Shown in pieces: positions 57,585 to 64,000 of a stretch of 64,000 bases of DNA. Within the stretch, counting starts at the first letter, position 1; the number at the start of each line of letters is the position of its first letter. A model generated the notes under the pieces. That model had not been told where the DNA came from and ran no database searches. It saw only the letters and a program-made list of their open reading frames with translations. The stretch is from NCBI GenBank assembly GCA_030522415.1, contig CM060118.1, forward strand, positions 30,183,651 to 30,247,650, written 5' to 3'. The translations under genes were made by a program, and so were the position numbers. The stretch is from Channallabes apus. Taxonomy: Eukaryota > Chordata > Actinopteri > Siluriformes > Clariidae.

Positions 57585-57701
57585 AGAGAGAGAGGAATAA
57601 GTAAGTTACCTGCACTCCTCAGGTTTGGATCCAGGTCTGGCATCTCTTTTACTGCCTCTGGACTGACACTATAGATGGATGCTCCAGCTTCATTAGTGAT
57701 A
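25384..57701 (-). CDS. srbd1: S1 RNA-binding domain protein 1 (Tex family), C-terminal seven exons
   Basis: Seven minus-strand exons join in phase to give 353 C-terminal residues (numbered here from the first full codon). Residues 1-30 carry the end of the YqgF/RNase H-like domain ([14 protein letters not shown]). Residues 31-150 are the helix-hairpin-helix region ([44 protein letters not shown]). Residues 151-257 hold the segment with [13 protein letters not shown] and QPPGVDIR. Residues 273-348 are an S1 OB-fold ([20 protein letters not shown]). The human protein is about 995 residues, so this is roughly its last third; earlier exons should lie beyond 64000. Tex-family proteins bind nucleic acid and in bacteria act with RNA polymerase; the vertebrate role is poorly defined. 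All catalytic-fold signature blocks look intact, and no stop or frameshift is seen. Introns range from about 1.3 to 13.8 kb. Confidence 0.95.
25677..26959 (-). other. srbd1: srbd1 last intron
   Basis: 1283 bp, GT...AG with a purine-rich plus strand just above the acceptor (pyrimidine tract on the coding strand). Contains a (GA)n-like tract near 26580-26615 and no recognised repeat family. Confidence 0.85.
26960..27144 (-). CDS. srbd1: srbd1 penultimate exon
   Basis: Acceptor TTCTTCAG|ATTTTTG, donor CAAG|GTATGA. The first base completes an Arg codon; the last base opens the Asp codon completed in the terminal exon. It encodes residues 196-256, beginning [16 protein letters not shown] and ending [11 protein letters not shown], which resembles the region before the S1 domain in Tex proteins. 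Confidence 0.95.
28120..28366 (-). mobile_element. Tc1/mariner-like DNA transposon remnant (pair with 56080-56850)
   Basis: Shares with the 56.4-kb copy CTCCTTCAG-GT-TTCTTGAC, AAATGTTGTGAA and the phrase ATTCTG-ATC, in the same orientation. In fish this sequence is the reverse complement of the N-terminal DNA-binding part of a Tc1/mariner-type transposase, with remnants such as TGGAAGGCA for a WKA-like motif. Coding potential is lost. Confidence 0.55.
28367..28788. mobile_element. Non-autonomous DNA element with inverted ends and internal copies of the end motif
   Basis: The left end ATTCGGACGGGACTAA (28371) matches the reverse complement of the right end, ATTCGGGCGGGACTAG. CTA occurs just outside both ends (28363-28365 and 28788-28790 by my count) and could be a 3-bp target duplication. 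The core CGGACGGGATTA also appears twice internally in direct orientation (28591 and 28702). No coding capacity is seen. Confidence 0.6.
28884..29415 (+). repeat. Retroposon 3'-end repeat (copy 2 of a pair with 11218-11460)
   Basis: Contains TATCACCCAAATGAGAATGG, GTCTGGTTCCTCACAAGGTT, TCTTCCTATTTCCATCTCGG, CTTGCCACCATTGCCCTCAG and CTGTAAAGTTGCTTTGCGAC with GTTAAAAG at the end. A 173-codon open frame crosses it, but the peptide has no known domain and the DNA is a known repeat type, so I do not call it a gene. Confidence 0.7.
29776..31123. mobile_element. hAT-type non-autonomous DNA transposon, 1348 bp
   Basis: Terminal inverted repeats TAAGGCTGGGCGAT (left) and, reverse complemented, TAGGGCTGGGCCGAT (right). 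A perfect 8-bp direct repeat AAACACCT lies immediately outside both ends (29768-29775 and 31124-31131). An 8-bp duplication is the hallmark of hAT transposition. Next to the ends, AT-rich sequences with repeated TCGATTA/AATCG motifs form subterminal repeats. There is no transposase; one 86-codon minus-strand frame (30925-30665) lacks a known domain. Confidence 0.9.
31703..32112 (-). mobile_element. Tc1-like element, truncated copy (family of 36219-37011)
   Basis: The low-coordinate end reads CACACTGTCTGGCCAAAAAA, matching the inverted ends of the 36.2-kb copy. The body in minus orientation contains GCAACCCAAAGTGATGGGTG, ATCTGGGGTTGCTTG and CAACACATTGTG-type sequence found in the other copies. 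It breaks off at a 21-base poly(A) tract, so one end is missing. Confidence 0.75.
36000..36134 (-). CDS. srbd1: srbd1 short exon with [13 protein letters not shown] motif
   Basis: Acceptor CATTTAG|CTTTG after a long T/C tract, donor ATGAG|GTGAAA. It encodes residues 151-194: a charged, low-complexity start ([19 protein letters not shown]), then [19 protein letters not shown]. One leading base and two trailing bases complete Ser and Arg codons shared with the flanking exons. The motif is diagnostic of the SRBD1/Tex segment after the helix-hairpin-helix region. The first half probably forms a flexible linker. Confidence 0.93.
36135..38017 (-). other. srbd1: srbd1 intron containing a Tc1-like remnant
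   Basis: 1883 bp. Besides the element at 36219-37011 it has a diverged direct duplication near 37100-37150 (CTATTCTA...TAGTGCTA units) and a T tract at 37450-37462. No other feature seen. Confidence 0.8.
36219..37011 (+). mobile_element. Tc1-like element with both inverted ends, 793 bp, coding decayed
   Basis: The left end CACTACCTGGGCAAAAAAAG and the reverse complement of the right end, CATTGCTTGGCAAAAAATTT, match at about two thirds of positions. TA dinucleotides (36217-36218, 37012-37013) flank them as expected for Tc1-type insertion. The interior keeps transposase-derived phrases (CCATTCCAGGGTGATTGG, GAGCTGGGGCTGCTTTAGTT, TGAATGTACTGAATGACCAG), but these have many stops and an internal deletion removes the end of the catalytic region. 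Confidence 0.82.
38018..38185 (-). CDS. srbd1: srbd1 exon, helix-hairpin-helix core
   Basis: Acceptor TGTAG|ACATG, donor CGCAG|GTACC. It encodes residues 95-149, with [18 protein letters not shown] and the hairpin [17 protein letters not shown]. Glycine-rich GLG hairpins of this kind bind the DNA/RNA backbone non-specifically. One leading and two trailing bases fit the neighbours exactly. Confidence 0.96.
38186..39503 (-). other. srbd1: srbd1 intron with (GT)n
   Basis: 1318 bp. Only notable content is the microsatellite at 38716-38748 and short AT tracts near 39235-39246. Confidence 0.85.
38716..38748. repeat. (GT)n microsatellite
   Basis: Sixteen or so uninterrupted GT units inside an srbd1 intron. 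Confidence 0.97.
39504..39610 (-). CDS. srbd1: srbd1 exon, HDVSQ block
   Basis: Acceptor TTTCTAG|CATGAC, donor GATGAG|GTACAA. It starts in phase 0 and encodes residues 59-93: [17 protein letters not shown], then [18 protein letters not shown]. This is a strongly conserved block at the start of the helix-hairpin-helix region in the family. Confidence 0.96.
41560..41890 (-). pseudogene. Tc1-like transposase fragment
   Basis: Minus-strand reading gives [20 protein letters not shown] followed by EDKD, the typical Tc1 linker between the two N-terminal DNA-binding helices, with its GRPR minor-groove hook. Further on, in other frames, are [20 protein letters not shown] and [11 protein letters not shown] sequences that belong to the same region. 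The catalytic part is absent and frames are broken, so it is a dead 5' fragment of a different Tc1 family from the other copies in this window. Confidence 0.72.
47014..47200 (-). pseudogene. Possible zinc-finger (BED-like) transposase fragment
   Basis: The minus-strand frame ends with [21 protein letters not shown] and TFKPGTKAC before a stop. The CxxC spacing after a W-L-K block resembles the start of BED-type zinc fingers in fish hAT-like transposases. No paired histidines follow. It may belong to a separate repeat next to the composite element. The match is suggestive only. Confidence 0.3.
47372..47397. promoter_or_regulatory. 26-bp perfect palindrome centred on a CRE
   Basis: The sequence CTGTCGGTG-TGACGTCA-CACCGACAG is its own reverse complement throughout. 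The centre TGACGTCA is the consensus CREB/ATF site. It lies about 170 bp inside the left end of the composite element, followed by YY1-like GGCCATTG and AAAATGGCGCC motifs, which looks like a promoter of the element. Activity is inferred. Confidence 0.6.
47548..47619 (+). pseudogene. tRNA-Glu(CTC)-like unit, copy 1
   Basis: A 72-nt stretch collinear with vertebrate tRNA-Glu: CGTGGTCTAGTGGTTAGGAT (A box intact), loop ATCTCAC containing CTC, and GGGTTCGATTCC (B box intact). The acceptor stem (TCCCTCG against CTCAAGG), the anticodon stem and the T stem do not pair properly, so a working tRNA is unlikely. A TTTTTT polymerase III stop follows at 47625-47630. Confidence 0.75.
47909..48702 (-). pseudogene. 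RTE-like LINE reverse transcriptase, 3' fragment
   Basis: Open minus-strand frame of about 264 codons, from the (AT)n tract to a TGA at 47911-47909. It begins with [10 protein letters not shown], then the reverse transcriptase active-site block [20 protein letters not shown] (FADD catalytic aspartates), [30 protein letters not shown], and the basic end [12 protein letters not shown] with [13 protein letters not shown] full element would have an upstream endonuclease and the rest of the transcriptase, absent here, so the copy is 5'-truncated, as is usual for target-primed insertion. The RTE clade assignment is from memory. The remaining frame is open, so the insertion is fairly young. Confidence 0.88.
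48702..48747. repeat. (AT)n microsatellite at the 5' truncation of the LINE
   Basis: Pure AT dinucleotides marking the point where the LINE reading frame stops being recognisable. Confidence 0.95.
48884..48955 (+). pseudogene. tRNA-Glu(CTC)-like unit, copy 2
   Basis: Collinear with copy 1 and with tRNA-Glu; closer to the real tRNA in the anticodon arm (TTTGGCG CTCTCAC). A and B boxes are intact and TTTTTT follows at 48961-48966. The acceptor and T stems are still mispaired (TTCCTCG against CTCAAGG). Upstream GCCATTAAT and downstream ACATGC...TTCGTAGTAGACGA are shared with copy 1, so the pair arose by segment duplication, later separated by the LINE. Confidence 0.75.
49006..49129. repeat. Long hairpin: 50-nt arms, one mismatch, 24-nt loop
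   Basis: Left arm 49006-49055 and right arm 49080-49129 are reverse complements; the inner 38 bases of each arm (49018-49055 and 49080-49117) match perfectly and the outer 12 have one mismatch. The loop is 49056-49079. It lies directly after copy 2 of the tRNA-like unit. It may be a small foldback element or a palindromic insertion. Confidence 0.93.
49850..49965 (-). repeat. Family A SINE, 3' portion
   Basis: Reverse-oriented sequence containing AGCCAATCAGGGGCGTCTGT, GAGCTCCACCAAGCGGAAGG and ACGGCGCCCCCAACGGAGC. It continues, beyond the V-SINE insertion, the element whose head is at 50325. Together they form a longer copy than that at 7682-7835. Confidence 0.6.
49966..50157 (-). repeat. V-SINE-type element
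   Basis: Minus-strand order: tRNA-like head (GGGGTAGCTCAGTAGTTAAG, then GGTCTCAGGTTCAAACCCC), a central block (CCACTGTTGGGCCCTTGAGC, AAGGCCCTTAACCCTCAACTG), and a tail (GTAAGTCGCTCTGGATAAGG, GTCTGTCAAATGCCTAAATG). This combination of tRNA head, conserved core and LINE-type tail defines the V-SINE group. It is inserted into the family A SINE. Confidence 0.82.
50188..50325 (-). repeat. Family A SINE, 5' head portion
   Basis: Reverse of the 7682-7835 sequence: GAATGGCGCAGTGGTAAAG, GTTTGATTCTTGGGTGAT, GAGAGCTGATTGGCCAAGCT and GGGAGGGATGAGAGGTACTT. The head starts near 50325. Confidence 0.78.
52005..52070. repeat. Compound microsatellite (AT)n(AC)n
   Basis: About 42 bp of AT followed by about 22 bp of AC inside the large srbd1 intron. 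Confidence 0.97.
53362..53444 (-). CDS. srbd1: srbd1 exon, [13 protein letters not shown] block
   Basis: Acceptor CACCTCAG|TATCG, donor TACCAG|GTCAGT. The first two bases complete a Val codon and it ends in phase 0. It encodes residues 32-58, [18 protein letters not shown] then KHIGIGTYQ, a signature of the Tex/SRBD1 family. Only 83 nt long, flanked by introns of 13.75 and 4.2 kb. Confidence 0.96.
55030..55440. repeat. Degenerate GACTGACT-rich tandem array
   Basis: Recurrent short words TGACTGACTG, CAGTCACTGACTG, GACTGAGTG and ATAGTCA/ATAGTTA over about 400 bp, with no fixed period that I can see. It looks like an old minisatellite or tetranucleotide array that has decayed. Confidence 0.55.
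56080..56850 (-). mobile_element. Tc1/mariner-like DNA transposon remnant
   Basis: From CTCCTTCAGTGTACTCTTGA (about 56431) through AAGAATGTACCAAATTGTGG and AGCCTAATGCTGGCGG to CTCAGTTGTCTAATTACTTT and TGAGGTTGTGAAAAGG, it follows the order I know for the N-terminal and terminal part of a fish Tc1/mariner-type element. The start at 56080 is uncertain. Coding is destroyed. It pairs with the copy at 28120-28366. Confidence 0.6.
57513..57594. repeat. (GA)n microsatellite next to an srbd1 splice donor
   Basis: About 80 bp of GA (CT on the coding strand), ending 14 bp from the donor GT at 57609-57608. On the pre-mRNA it forms a long pyrimidine tract at the very start of the intron. Confidence 0.96.
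57610..57701 (-). CDS. srbd1: srbd1 exon, end of YqgF/RNase H-like domain (5'-most exon seen)
   Basis: Acceptor GGTTTTAG|TATCAC, donor GTGCAG|GTAACT. One leading base belongs to the last codon of the previous exon, which is not in the window. It encodes residues 1-30, [17 protein letters not shown] then [13 protein letters not shown], and opens the Val codon completed in the next exon. NEAGAS is a hallmark of the YqgF-like fold in Tex proteins. Confidence 0.95.
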
Positions 57702-60700
57702 CTAAAACCATATATAGAGAGAGTTTACATTTTAGAAGTCTGTAAATAAAAAAAAAAATCTAAATCAAAAAATATTTCATCTTATAAAATGTGGCTGAGA
57801 GTCTAAACAGGAAGTATAGATAAAGCTTAAATCCTCTTTAATGAATTACCACAAAGCATAACTAATAGTGTAATACCATAGTGCTCACTCCCAATCCTTT
57901 GCTAGCACAAATTAGACAAATAAACATAGTACTTCTGATACAAACATCATACATGTCTCAGTTTACTTTGTCCTTAAAAGTAAGTTAAAAGGTTAAAATA
58001 AAAACTAAAGGGAAATGATGACAAAAGCCCAGCTATGTTTTTTTTTTTATATAGTAGTAGTCAGGACTCTATGGGGAACATGGCAATAGCTCCCAGCCGA
58101 GTTCCTGTAATGTGCAAGTGGTGTTCATAAATGAATTTACAGACAGATGCGTCTCTTCTGCAGGATCAGGCATTCCACTGACTGAACAGGGAAGATTGCA
58201 GTGGGCTTCAGCCACCCCCGCTGGAATCATCATTCACCCACGTGTGGGGTTCTTTAAAACATTTGCAACATTCAAATGTTTTACTGCAAGTCATCAGCTC
58301 ATCATCGTACTGTGCTTCTGTAAACGTCAACTGAAGTTACATCTTCATCCAAGAGAAATTTTATAATGAGTCCCGGTTTTAATCGAAAAGCCCTTTTATT
58401 AACATACTTGTAGGATACAACAAGGAATATGTGTTTGAATATCACACACATTCAGTGACTTAATGTCAGATCGTGATCATTTAACATACATGACTTTATC
58501 TACTGCATGTATCTATGTATGTATGTATTCATTCCAAATCCACTGAGGCACCTAACATACTAAAGATGACAGCTGCAAAGAGGAACTTAATAAGCACATT
58601 TGCATAAAACATTACCACTTAAATCCAGATTTATAAATGGAAGCCTACATTCATCTGGATAAAAATAAGAATCGTGAAAGAGTGCAAGTAGAGATTGCAT
58701 AACTACATGCGAGATTAATACATTGACTGTGCCTAAATAGGGTCCAGAAAAGCCCAGCAAATGTAACACAGGAAAGCAAAATTGGAACTCTAATAAGATA
58801 ACATTTAAAATGCGAATATATTACTACACATAATTACTACTAATCATAAGCTTTATATACTATCCAACTACTGTGCATAATATTTGTTATTGTTAGTGTG
58901 TTTTTATTGAGTGAGAAATGTAATATATGAATGTTGCCCACTCCAGCAATTGCAATGTTTTTACCAGATTAGTTTAAGCCTAAGACAAAATGTGATTAAA
59001 CATGTAGACATGAACACCAGTCTGTAGTATGTTAATACTACAAGAAAACATATTAATGATTAATGACTGTCACGCTTCCCTATGAAGAAAAGAACTTGAG
59101 CTAACACTGCCATCTAGAGGGTATAATACCAAAAAAGACAATTGTCTGAGCATTGAGCAACAAACCCAGTACCTGCAGAGATCACTCGTAGTAAACCATG
59201 TTTAACAACATTTTCTTGCAGCCTTATTTAAGCTATGTGAGAAACCACCATTGTAAACTGTGGTTTTGAGACGCATTAGCATGAAATACATACAAAAAGA
59301 ATTTTTTTTAAAGTGTAAGCTTTATAATGCATATAGAAAAAAAAATATTTTAATAAATAATGATTTTCAGCATATATCTAATCTATATTACCCTGAATGG
59401 CTTCACACACAAAAAAAAAACTGGATTTCTCACTACAAAACTGAAGCTGGTGTGTTTAAGGACACACAAGGTCAAAAGTGAATTCCAAAGAAAGCATTTA
59501 TTACTTCCTGAACACATACATACATAGTCAAGGTCAAAGTCAATGTCCAAAAAAACATGTTTACTACTCCTCAAAAACCAGACTACGTTTTACGAGTACA
59601 TAGACAAGTTCAAGGTCAATGCTAGATCCAAAGGCTTTCACAACCTCCTTCCGATTCATAAAAAGAAATGCTGAAATAAACTAAAAATAAGCTGAAATAA
59701 TCACACTGCTCAACTGCTTGTTTAGCGTGCCTCACGCTATGTCATCTCAGCCAATTACTCAAATCTTAACCATGACAGCCTACACAGGCTTTTTACCATC
59801 TATTAGAAGATCCTGTGGTCTGTTTTTTATTCTCCTCCTGAGCCCCTTCCTTTTTCTCCCCACGTTTTCCCCATAACAGAACATCTTAACCCACCATCTG
59901 CCCCCCTCTCCACAGCTGACATGTTGCTGTTAAAATTGTGCTAACAAGGCCTGGCATATGACCTTCAGTAGGGTCACAGTGGAGCTGGTCATTAACAAGA
60001 GACCACCACACAAACAGTCATAGACTATTACAAAGAACGTTTCCATTCGTACAGGATTTGTAGGTGCAGTATGGCCACGTAGGTACACTTACCAGAATTA
60101 ATAACAACTTTACGACCAATTTAAAAATAAAAAGTCTTTTTCCTAAGTCTAACATGTCGAGATGCTAGTGGGTGTTAAGGGACAGAGTTGTACACTGGCA
60201 TCTGGCATCAGGGAAACCATAACAACACACACACACCCAAAACCCCTACAGCTATGTCCCTCTTCACTTGCACCACTTTCCCCCAAACACACATAAAACA
60301 AAACATAATTAAGTGATATGAGACACTGTCAGCTGCTTGAGGACAGCTGAAACTGAGATGATGTCTATACGCAGAGGAATCATACACACCTATTGCAAAA
60401 CAGAGCAGGAAAAACGGAAGGCAGAGCAGACTGTCTACCATTATGTCAAAATTAATTAGCAGGGCTGCTGGGGCAACTGGATAACAGTCCAAGCTGACCC
60501 TGCCATGGATTCAGGGGCAACTGTCATCTTCAAGCAAGGGCATTACCATGGAAGCCAGCAGAAGGATGCCTACACGCATATTGCCACAAGTGAATGTAAA
60601 CAGATCCACTCAAAAACACAACCTGCCTCTAAGTGCTGCTGTACGCCTGACAGTCACTCACAAAATATGCACACACGCTGTGGTCTAGACATTAATGTCT

Positions 60701-61389
60701 TCGTCATTGTCACAGGGCAAAGTCAGAATCAAGATCCTCATTCAAGGGAATGGCAGCCCTCTAACAGTTCACACACTCACATCCCATGTCCATTTTACTG
60801 ACAAATATATACAGTACATACACACTTTGATGAAACTGCCATGTTGCCAACAGCCTAAAACAAAAAGGCAAACGGAAATCGGTGATTGAGAACAGACGAT
60901 ATCATATTTATCATGGGTTCTATGGGTTCAACCAGCCAGCTCAATTTGAGTAGTCATTATCCAACTATGAGTGTGCAAACCATCATCATCATCATCGCTC
61001 AAACTTTAAACCTCAAAATGTTTCCATGTGCATCTTTTTGTCCTCCAAAAGAAATAAACTTTAAATTCAAACCAACAGGCACAAGCAAAAAAGGCATAAA
61101 ATATACAGCACAAGAAACTTTACTGCTTCTAAACATTATAGCCTCACAAGAACACACAAAAGAGCAACAGTTAGTTCGATCACAAGCCTGAACGAGAACC
61201 AAGTACTCTCTGGACCCAGGCTGGCACTGCAGGAGAGACAGAGTAACTATATTACACTAAATAATAGGACTGTATATGAAATAATACAGGACACATAGAA
61301 AAAGAAGGTCCAGTGAAATAGGTTAAAATATAAAATAAAAAAATAAATAAATGAAAAAGTGTACATATATTCACACATATGCACACACA

Positions 61390-61960
61390 CAGTACGAGCC
61401 AAAAGTTTGGACATGAATTTGGATTTATTTTTTCTACATTGTAGAACAATACCCGCCCATCTCCCCGCCCCCCCAATCGGCTTATCCATCTACACACATG
61501 TACACACATCAGGCTACACAGTGTCCATTGACCACAGGTTGCTGCGTATTGGCTGCATGTTAGAATTCCCGTGCTGACACATTTTCACAGCTGAAATTGG
61601 CATGTGACCATCAGAATTGGACCACGGAGCAATGGGAGAAGGTGGCATGATCTGATGGGTCAGATTTTCTTTTTACATCGTCTGGGTGGGGGGCTTTAAT
61701 TAACTGGGGAAGAGATGAAACCAGGATGCATCAGGAAAAGAAAGTAAACCAGCAGAAGCACTGGTTTTGGGCAGTGTTCTGCTAAAACCATGGGTCCTGG
61801 CAATCATATGGATGTTACGTGGTCACGTATTACCTACCTAAACATGGTATACACCAAATACATCCCTTCACGGCCTGTTTCAGTAGGATGACAAACAAAG
61901 AGCTGAAGGTGCTGAGATGCACACACACAATTCCACTATGTTTTATTTGGATCACAGTGA
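61390..61960 (+). pseudogene. Tc1-like transposase fragment, heavily decayed
   Basis: The plus strand starts with ACAGTACGAGCCAAAAGTTTGG, an end sequence common in fish DNA elements. From about 61610 it reads NWTTEQWEKVA then SDGSDFLF, recalling the WxxVxWSDES block with the first catalytic Asp. WGRDETRMHQEK and ACFSRMTNKELKVL correspond to later regions of that family. Several stops and frame changes occur, and the DNA between these blocks is shortened. Confidence 0.55.
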
Positions 61961-62924
61961 GGAATTATAAGATCAAGCTACACAGCAATATGAAAACATT
62001 GCTGTGGTAAATAAATAAATTTGACTCAAACATTACTGCTTAAACATGCCCGATTTATTTAAATGAATGGCCTCTCAAGTATAACAGAAGAAAAGACATT
62101 ATGAAATAGTGAGAAACTCTGGCAGCCTCTACACTCGCCCAATTATGATTTCCATGCCAGTAGAGAAGTTAGAAACTTTAATCAGGAAGACTTATTTGCA
62201 GCCATGTTCAATCAATCATGTTCTGGACAATCAATCAAACCATGGTCTGCACTATTTTTGTCTTAACCTATATCCTGGCTTGACTCATGCAGTGCCTATA
62301 TAAGAAGTCCAACCAAAATTGACCAAGTACTTATATACGAATATGGCTCACTTGCCAGTAGAAACAGTGACAAAATGGATAATTGTGGGCAATGTGCCAA
62401 GCTGAGCCGAGCTCTAATTATGTATCTCATACTAATAACTATAAAACTGAATTAAAGCAGAACACACAATCTTTAAGCAGAAGAGAGCATGGCTATTTCT
62501 TGAGGAACTCCTGAATTGTCAGCGCTTTCTAAATCAGAAGCATAACCTTCAACTCAGCCTATATCTGCAGGCATGTGATTATAATTATCCTCCATCCCTT
62601 ACTGACCTAATCACCCTACCCAGAATCCTCCACTGTTCTAGAGACGAACTTCACTGATGCCAAATACTCATCATCTAAGGCCTTGAAGTCATGAATGATC
62701 TCATTTTACCAAGAACAGGCCAGAATCCAAGAGCGTTAATTACCTGAAGACAGACTTCACTTGAACAAAAACAAAACGAAATGACGAGCGCATGAAGAAA
62801 ACAAACAAACAAACAAAAAAAAAACAATAACGATTAAAATCTGCAGGAAGACCACTTAGAAAAAGAAAATACATTTAGAAGCAGTTCTAAAAATGATAAA
62901 GCAACCCCCTCCCCCCTCCCACAC

Positions 62925-63080
62925 ACGCATATTATGGGCATGGTTTTTGGGCAGTGGGAAGAAACTGGACAAACTAGAAGAAACCCAAACAAAGTGGAAA
63001 CATGCAAACCTCCACAAAGACATTAACCTGAGCTCAGAAACTAACCTGGGTTTGTGAAGCAGCAATGCCATGCACTGTTT
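62925..63080 (-). repeat. SINE of the 18-kb family, diverged fragment
   Basis: Minus-strand reading carries TTTCCACTTTGTTTGGGTTT, CTTCTAGTTTGTCCAGTTTC and TTCCCACTGCCCAAAAACCA, following the family order GTTTGCATG, TTTCCTCC, CACAGTCCAAA. The tail side is missing. Confidence 0.6.
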
Positions 63081-64000
63081 TATAGTGGTATTCGTTTACT
63101 AATGTGTACCCATTCAGAGGTTTATTAATGTGTACCTGTTCATGTTAACTTAAAAGAATTTTTCATTCATCTCAACTTCAAGCATTTAGATTTTTACATG
63201 TATACTAGCACTGAACCTCTGCTTCGCAAAACAGTTATCCTAGTTTAAATGCACAAAATTAAATCAGATGAAAGATTGAAGAAACATGTAAAGGAACTGA
63301 ACAAAACCAGGGCCACTGGGAGAACTACTGTGATACATCTTTGCTACACAGACTGAAGTTAATGGTCAGTGACGAGCCAGCTTGTGGCAGGAAAGCAGCC
63401 TGAGGTAAGCAGTATATTTGCTGTTTTTGTTTGTCCACTGTTAGCAATGCTGAAAGCGCAGTGTGAGTGGTCAGCGGCCAAGGTGCTAGATCACCATCAC
63501 TGCTCTGATAGCCAAACTGACGTGATCAGTTGGAGACATCACTCTAGGCTTTCTTGTTAAATAGCACACACATACATGTAATCTCTGCCTCAGGAACAAG
63601 AAGCTCAGGCAGCAGAAAGAAAGCAGTGCTATATTTGGAATATACAAGACAATCAATTAACTGAAAAGACAAAAACGTTTTCATTCCTATTTTTTTTTTA
63701 AACCACATACAGCAGCACAAACTATACTACTTTTCAAAGTGCCTTTCATGTCAGCAAGAGGAAATTTTTGGATTCCTCAAACTGGACTTGAAAAGAAAAA
63801 AAATAAGAGCAAAAAGAGGAAAAACAGCTGCCCAACCTCATTCATGTGAAAACTCTGGTGATACTCAGACAGAAAAAGTTAGTGGCCATCCTGGAAATAT
63901 TTGCTGCTTAATGTCCATCTTATTCATCAGAAGGGAAGTGAGCAAAAGAGAGAGACATGTCCCTGACCTTAGTAACATTCCTTTAAACACTCCTAACCAA

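Larger units (their letters stand above)
53445..57609 (-). other. srbd1: srbd1 intron
   Basis: 4165 bp. Contains a GT/GA-rich tract (54201-54245), a degenerate GACT-rich array (55030-55440), a DNA-transposon remnant (56080-56850) and the GA/CT tract (57513-57594) beside the splice donor. The (ATA)n tract near 54972-54998 is trivial. Confidence 0.8.
57702..64000 (-). other. srbd1: srbd1 intron, at least 6.3 kb, running off the window
   Basis: I looked for the expected upstream exon (a GNGTACRE-type motif in this family) and did not find it. Contains a Tc1-like remnant (61390-61960) and a decayed SINE (62925-63080). Otherwise AT-rich with short A tracts. Confidence 0.7.

Noticed and set aside
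57702..64000. An upstream srbd1 exon in the last 6.3 kb
   Set aside because: I looked for the expected IGNGTACRE-type and VDEA-type motifs on the minus strand and found none; the exon is probably beyond the window.

Overview
This window is eukaryotic DNA, almost certainly from a ray-finned (teleost) fish. It is AT-rich and gene-poor. It carries spliceosomal introns, long (CA)n, (AT)n and (GA)n microsatellites, several decayed Tc1-like transposons, and tRNA-headed SINE families of the kind that are abundant in teleosts. I see no operon, ribosome binding site, CRISPR array, insertion sequence or replication origin. Most long reading frames here are chance frames or repeats.

The one host gene I can support is srbd1 (S1 RNA-binding domain protein 1, the vertebrate relative of bacterial Tex), on the minus strand. 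Seven exons at 57701-57610, 53444-53362, 39610-39504, 38185-38018, 36134-36000, 27144-26960 and 25676-25384 join without a phase error. They encode the C-terminal 353 residues: the end of the YqgF/RNase H-like domain, the helix-hairpin-helix region, a linker and the S1 domain. A TAG stop and an AATAAA signal follow. The exons for the N-terminal part were not found and should lie beyond position 64000. The gene occupies 25.3-64 kb and its introns hold most of the transposon debris.

Region by region: 1-1.3 kb is a decayed spliced DDE transposase gene on the minus strand, cut by the window edge. 1.3-25.3 kb is the region downstream of srbd1, with Tc1-like remnants (6.9-7.7 and 9.9-11.2 kb), SINEs (4.3, 4.7, 7.7, 13.7, 18.3 and 19.2 kb), one unrecognised candidate exon (3410-3498), and low-repeat blocks at about 16.2-16.7, 20.2-21.1, 22.2-22.6 and 23.9-24.3 kb that could be regulatory. 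In other vertebrates SIX2 lies on this side of SRBD1, so six2 enhancers are a plausible guess, untested here.

Inside srbd1, the 35999-27145 intron holds a 1348-bp hAT-type element with a perfect 8-bp target duplication, a smaller element with repeated TIR-like motifs, and Tc1 debris. The 13.7-kb intron holds a layered composite at 47.2-49.8 kb: matching outer inverted repeats enclose a 26-bp palindrome centred on a CRE, two tRNA-Glu-like units, an RTE-like LINE fragment and a 50-nt-arm hairpin. A SINE nested in another SINE abuts it. The 57609-53445 intron begins with a long (CT)n tract just after the splice donor. These elements appear to be neutral passengers. I found no clearly new functional system; the composite at 47.2-49.8 kb is the most unusual structure.
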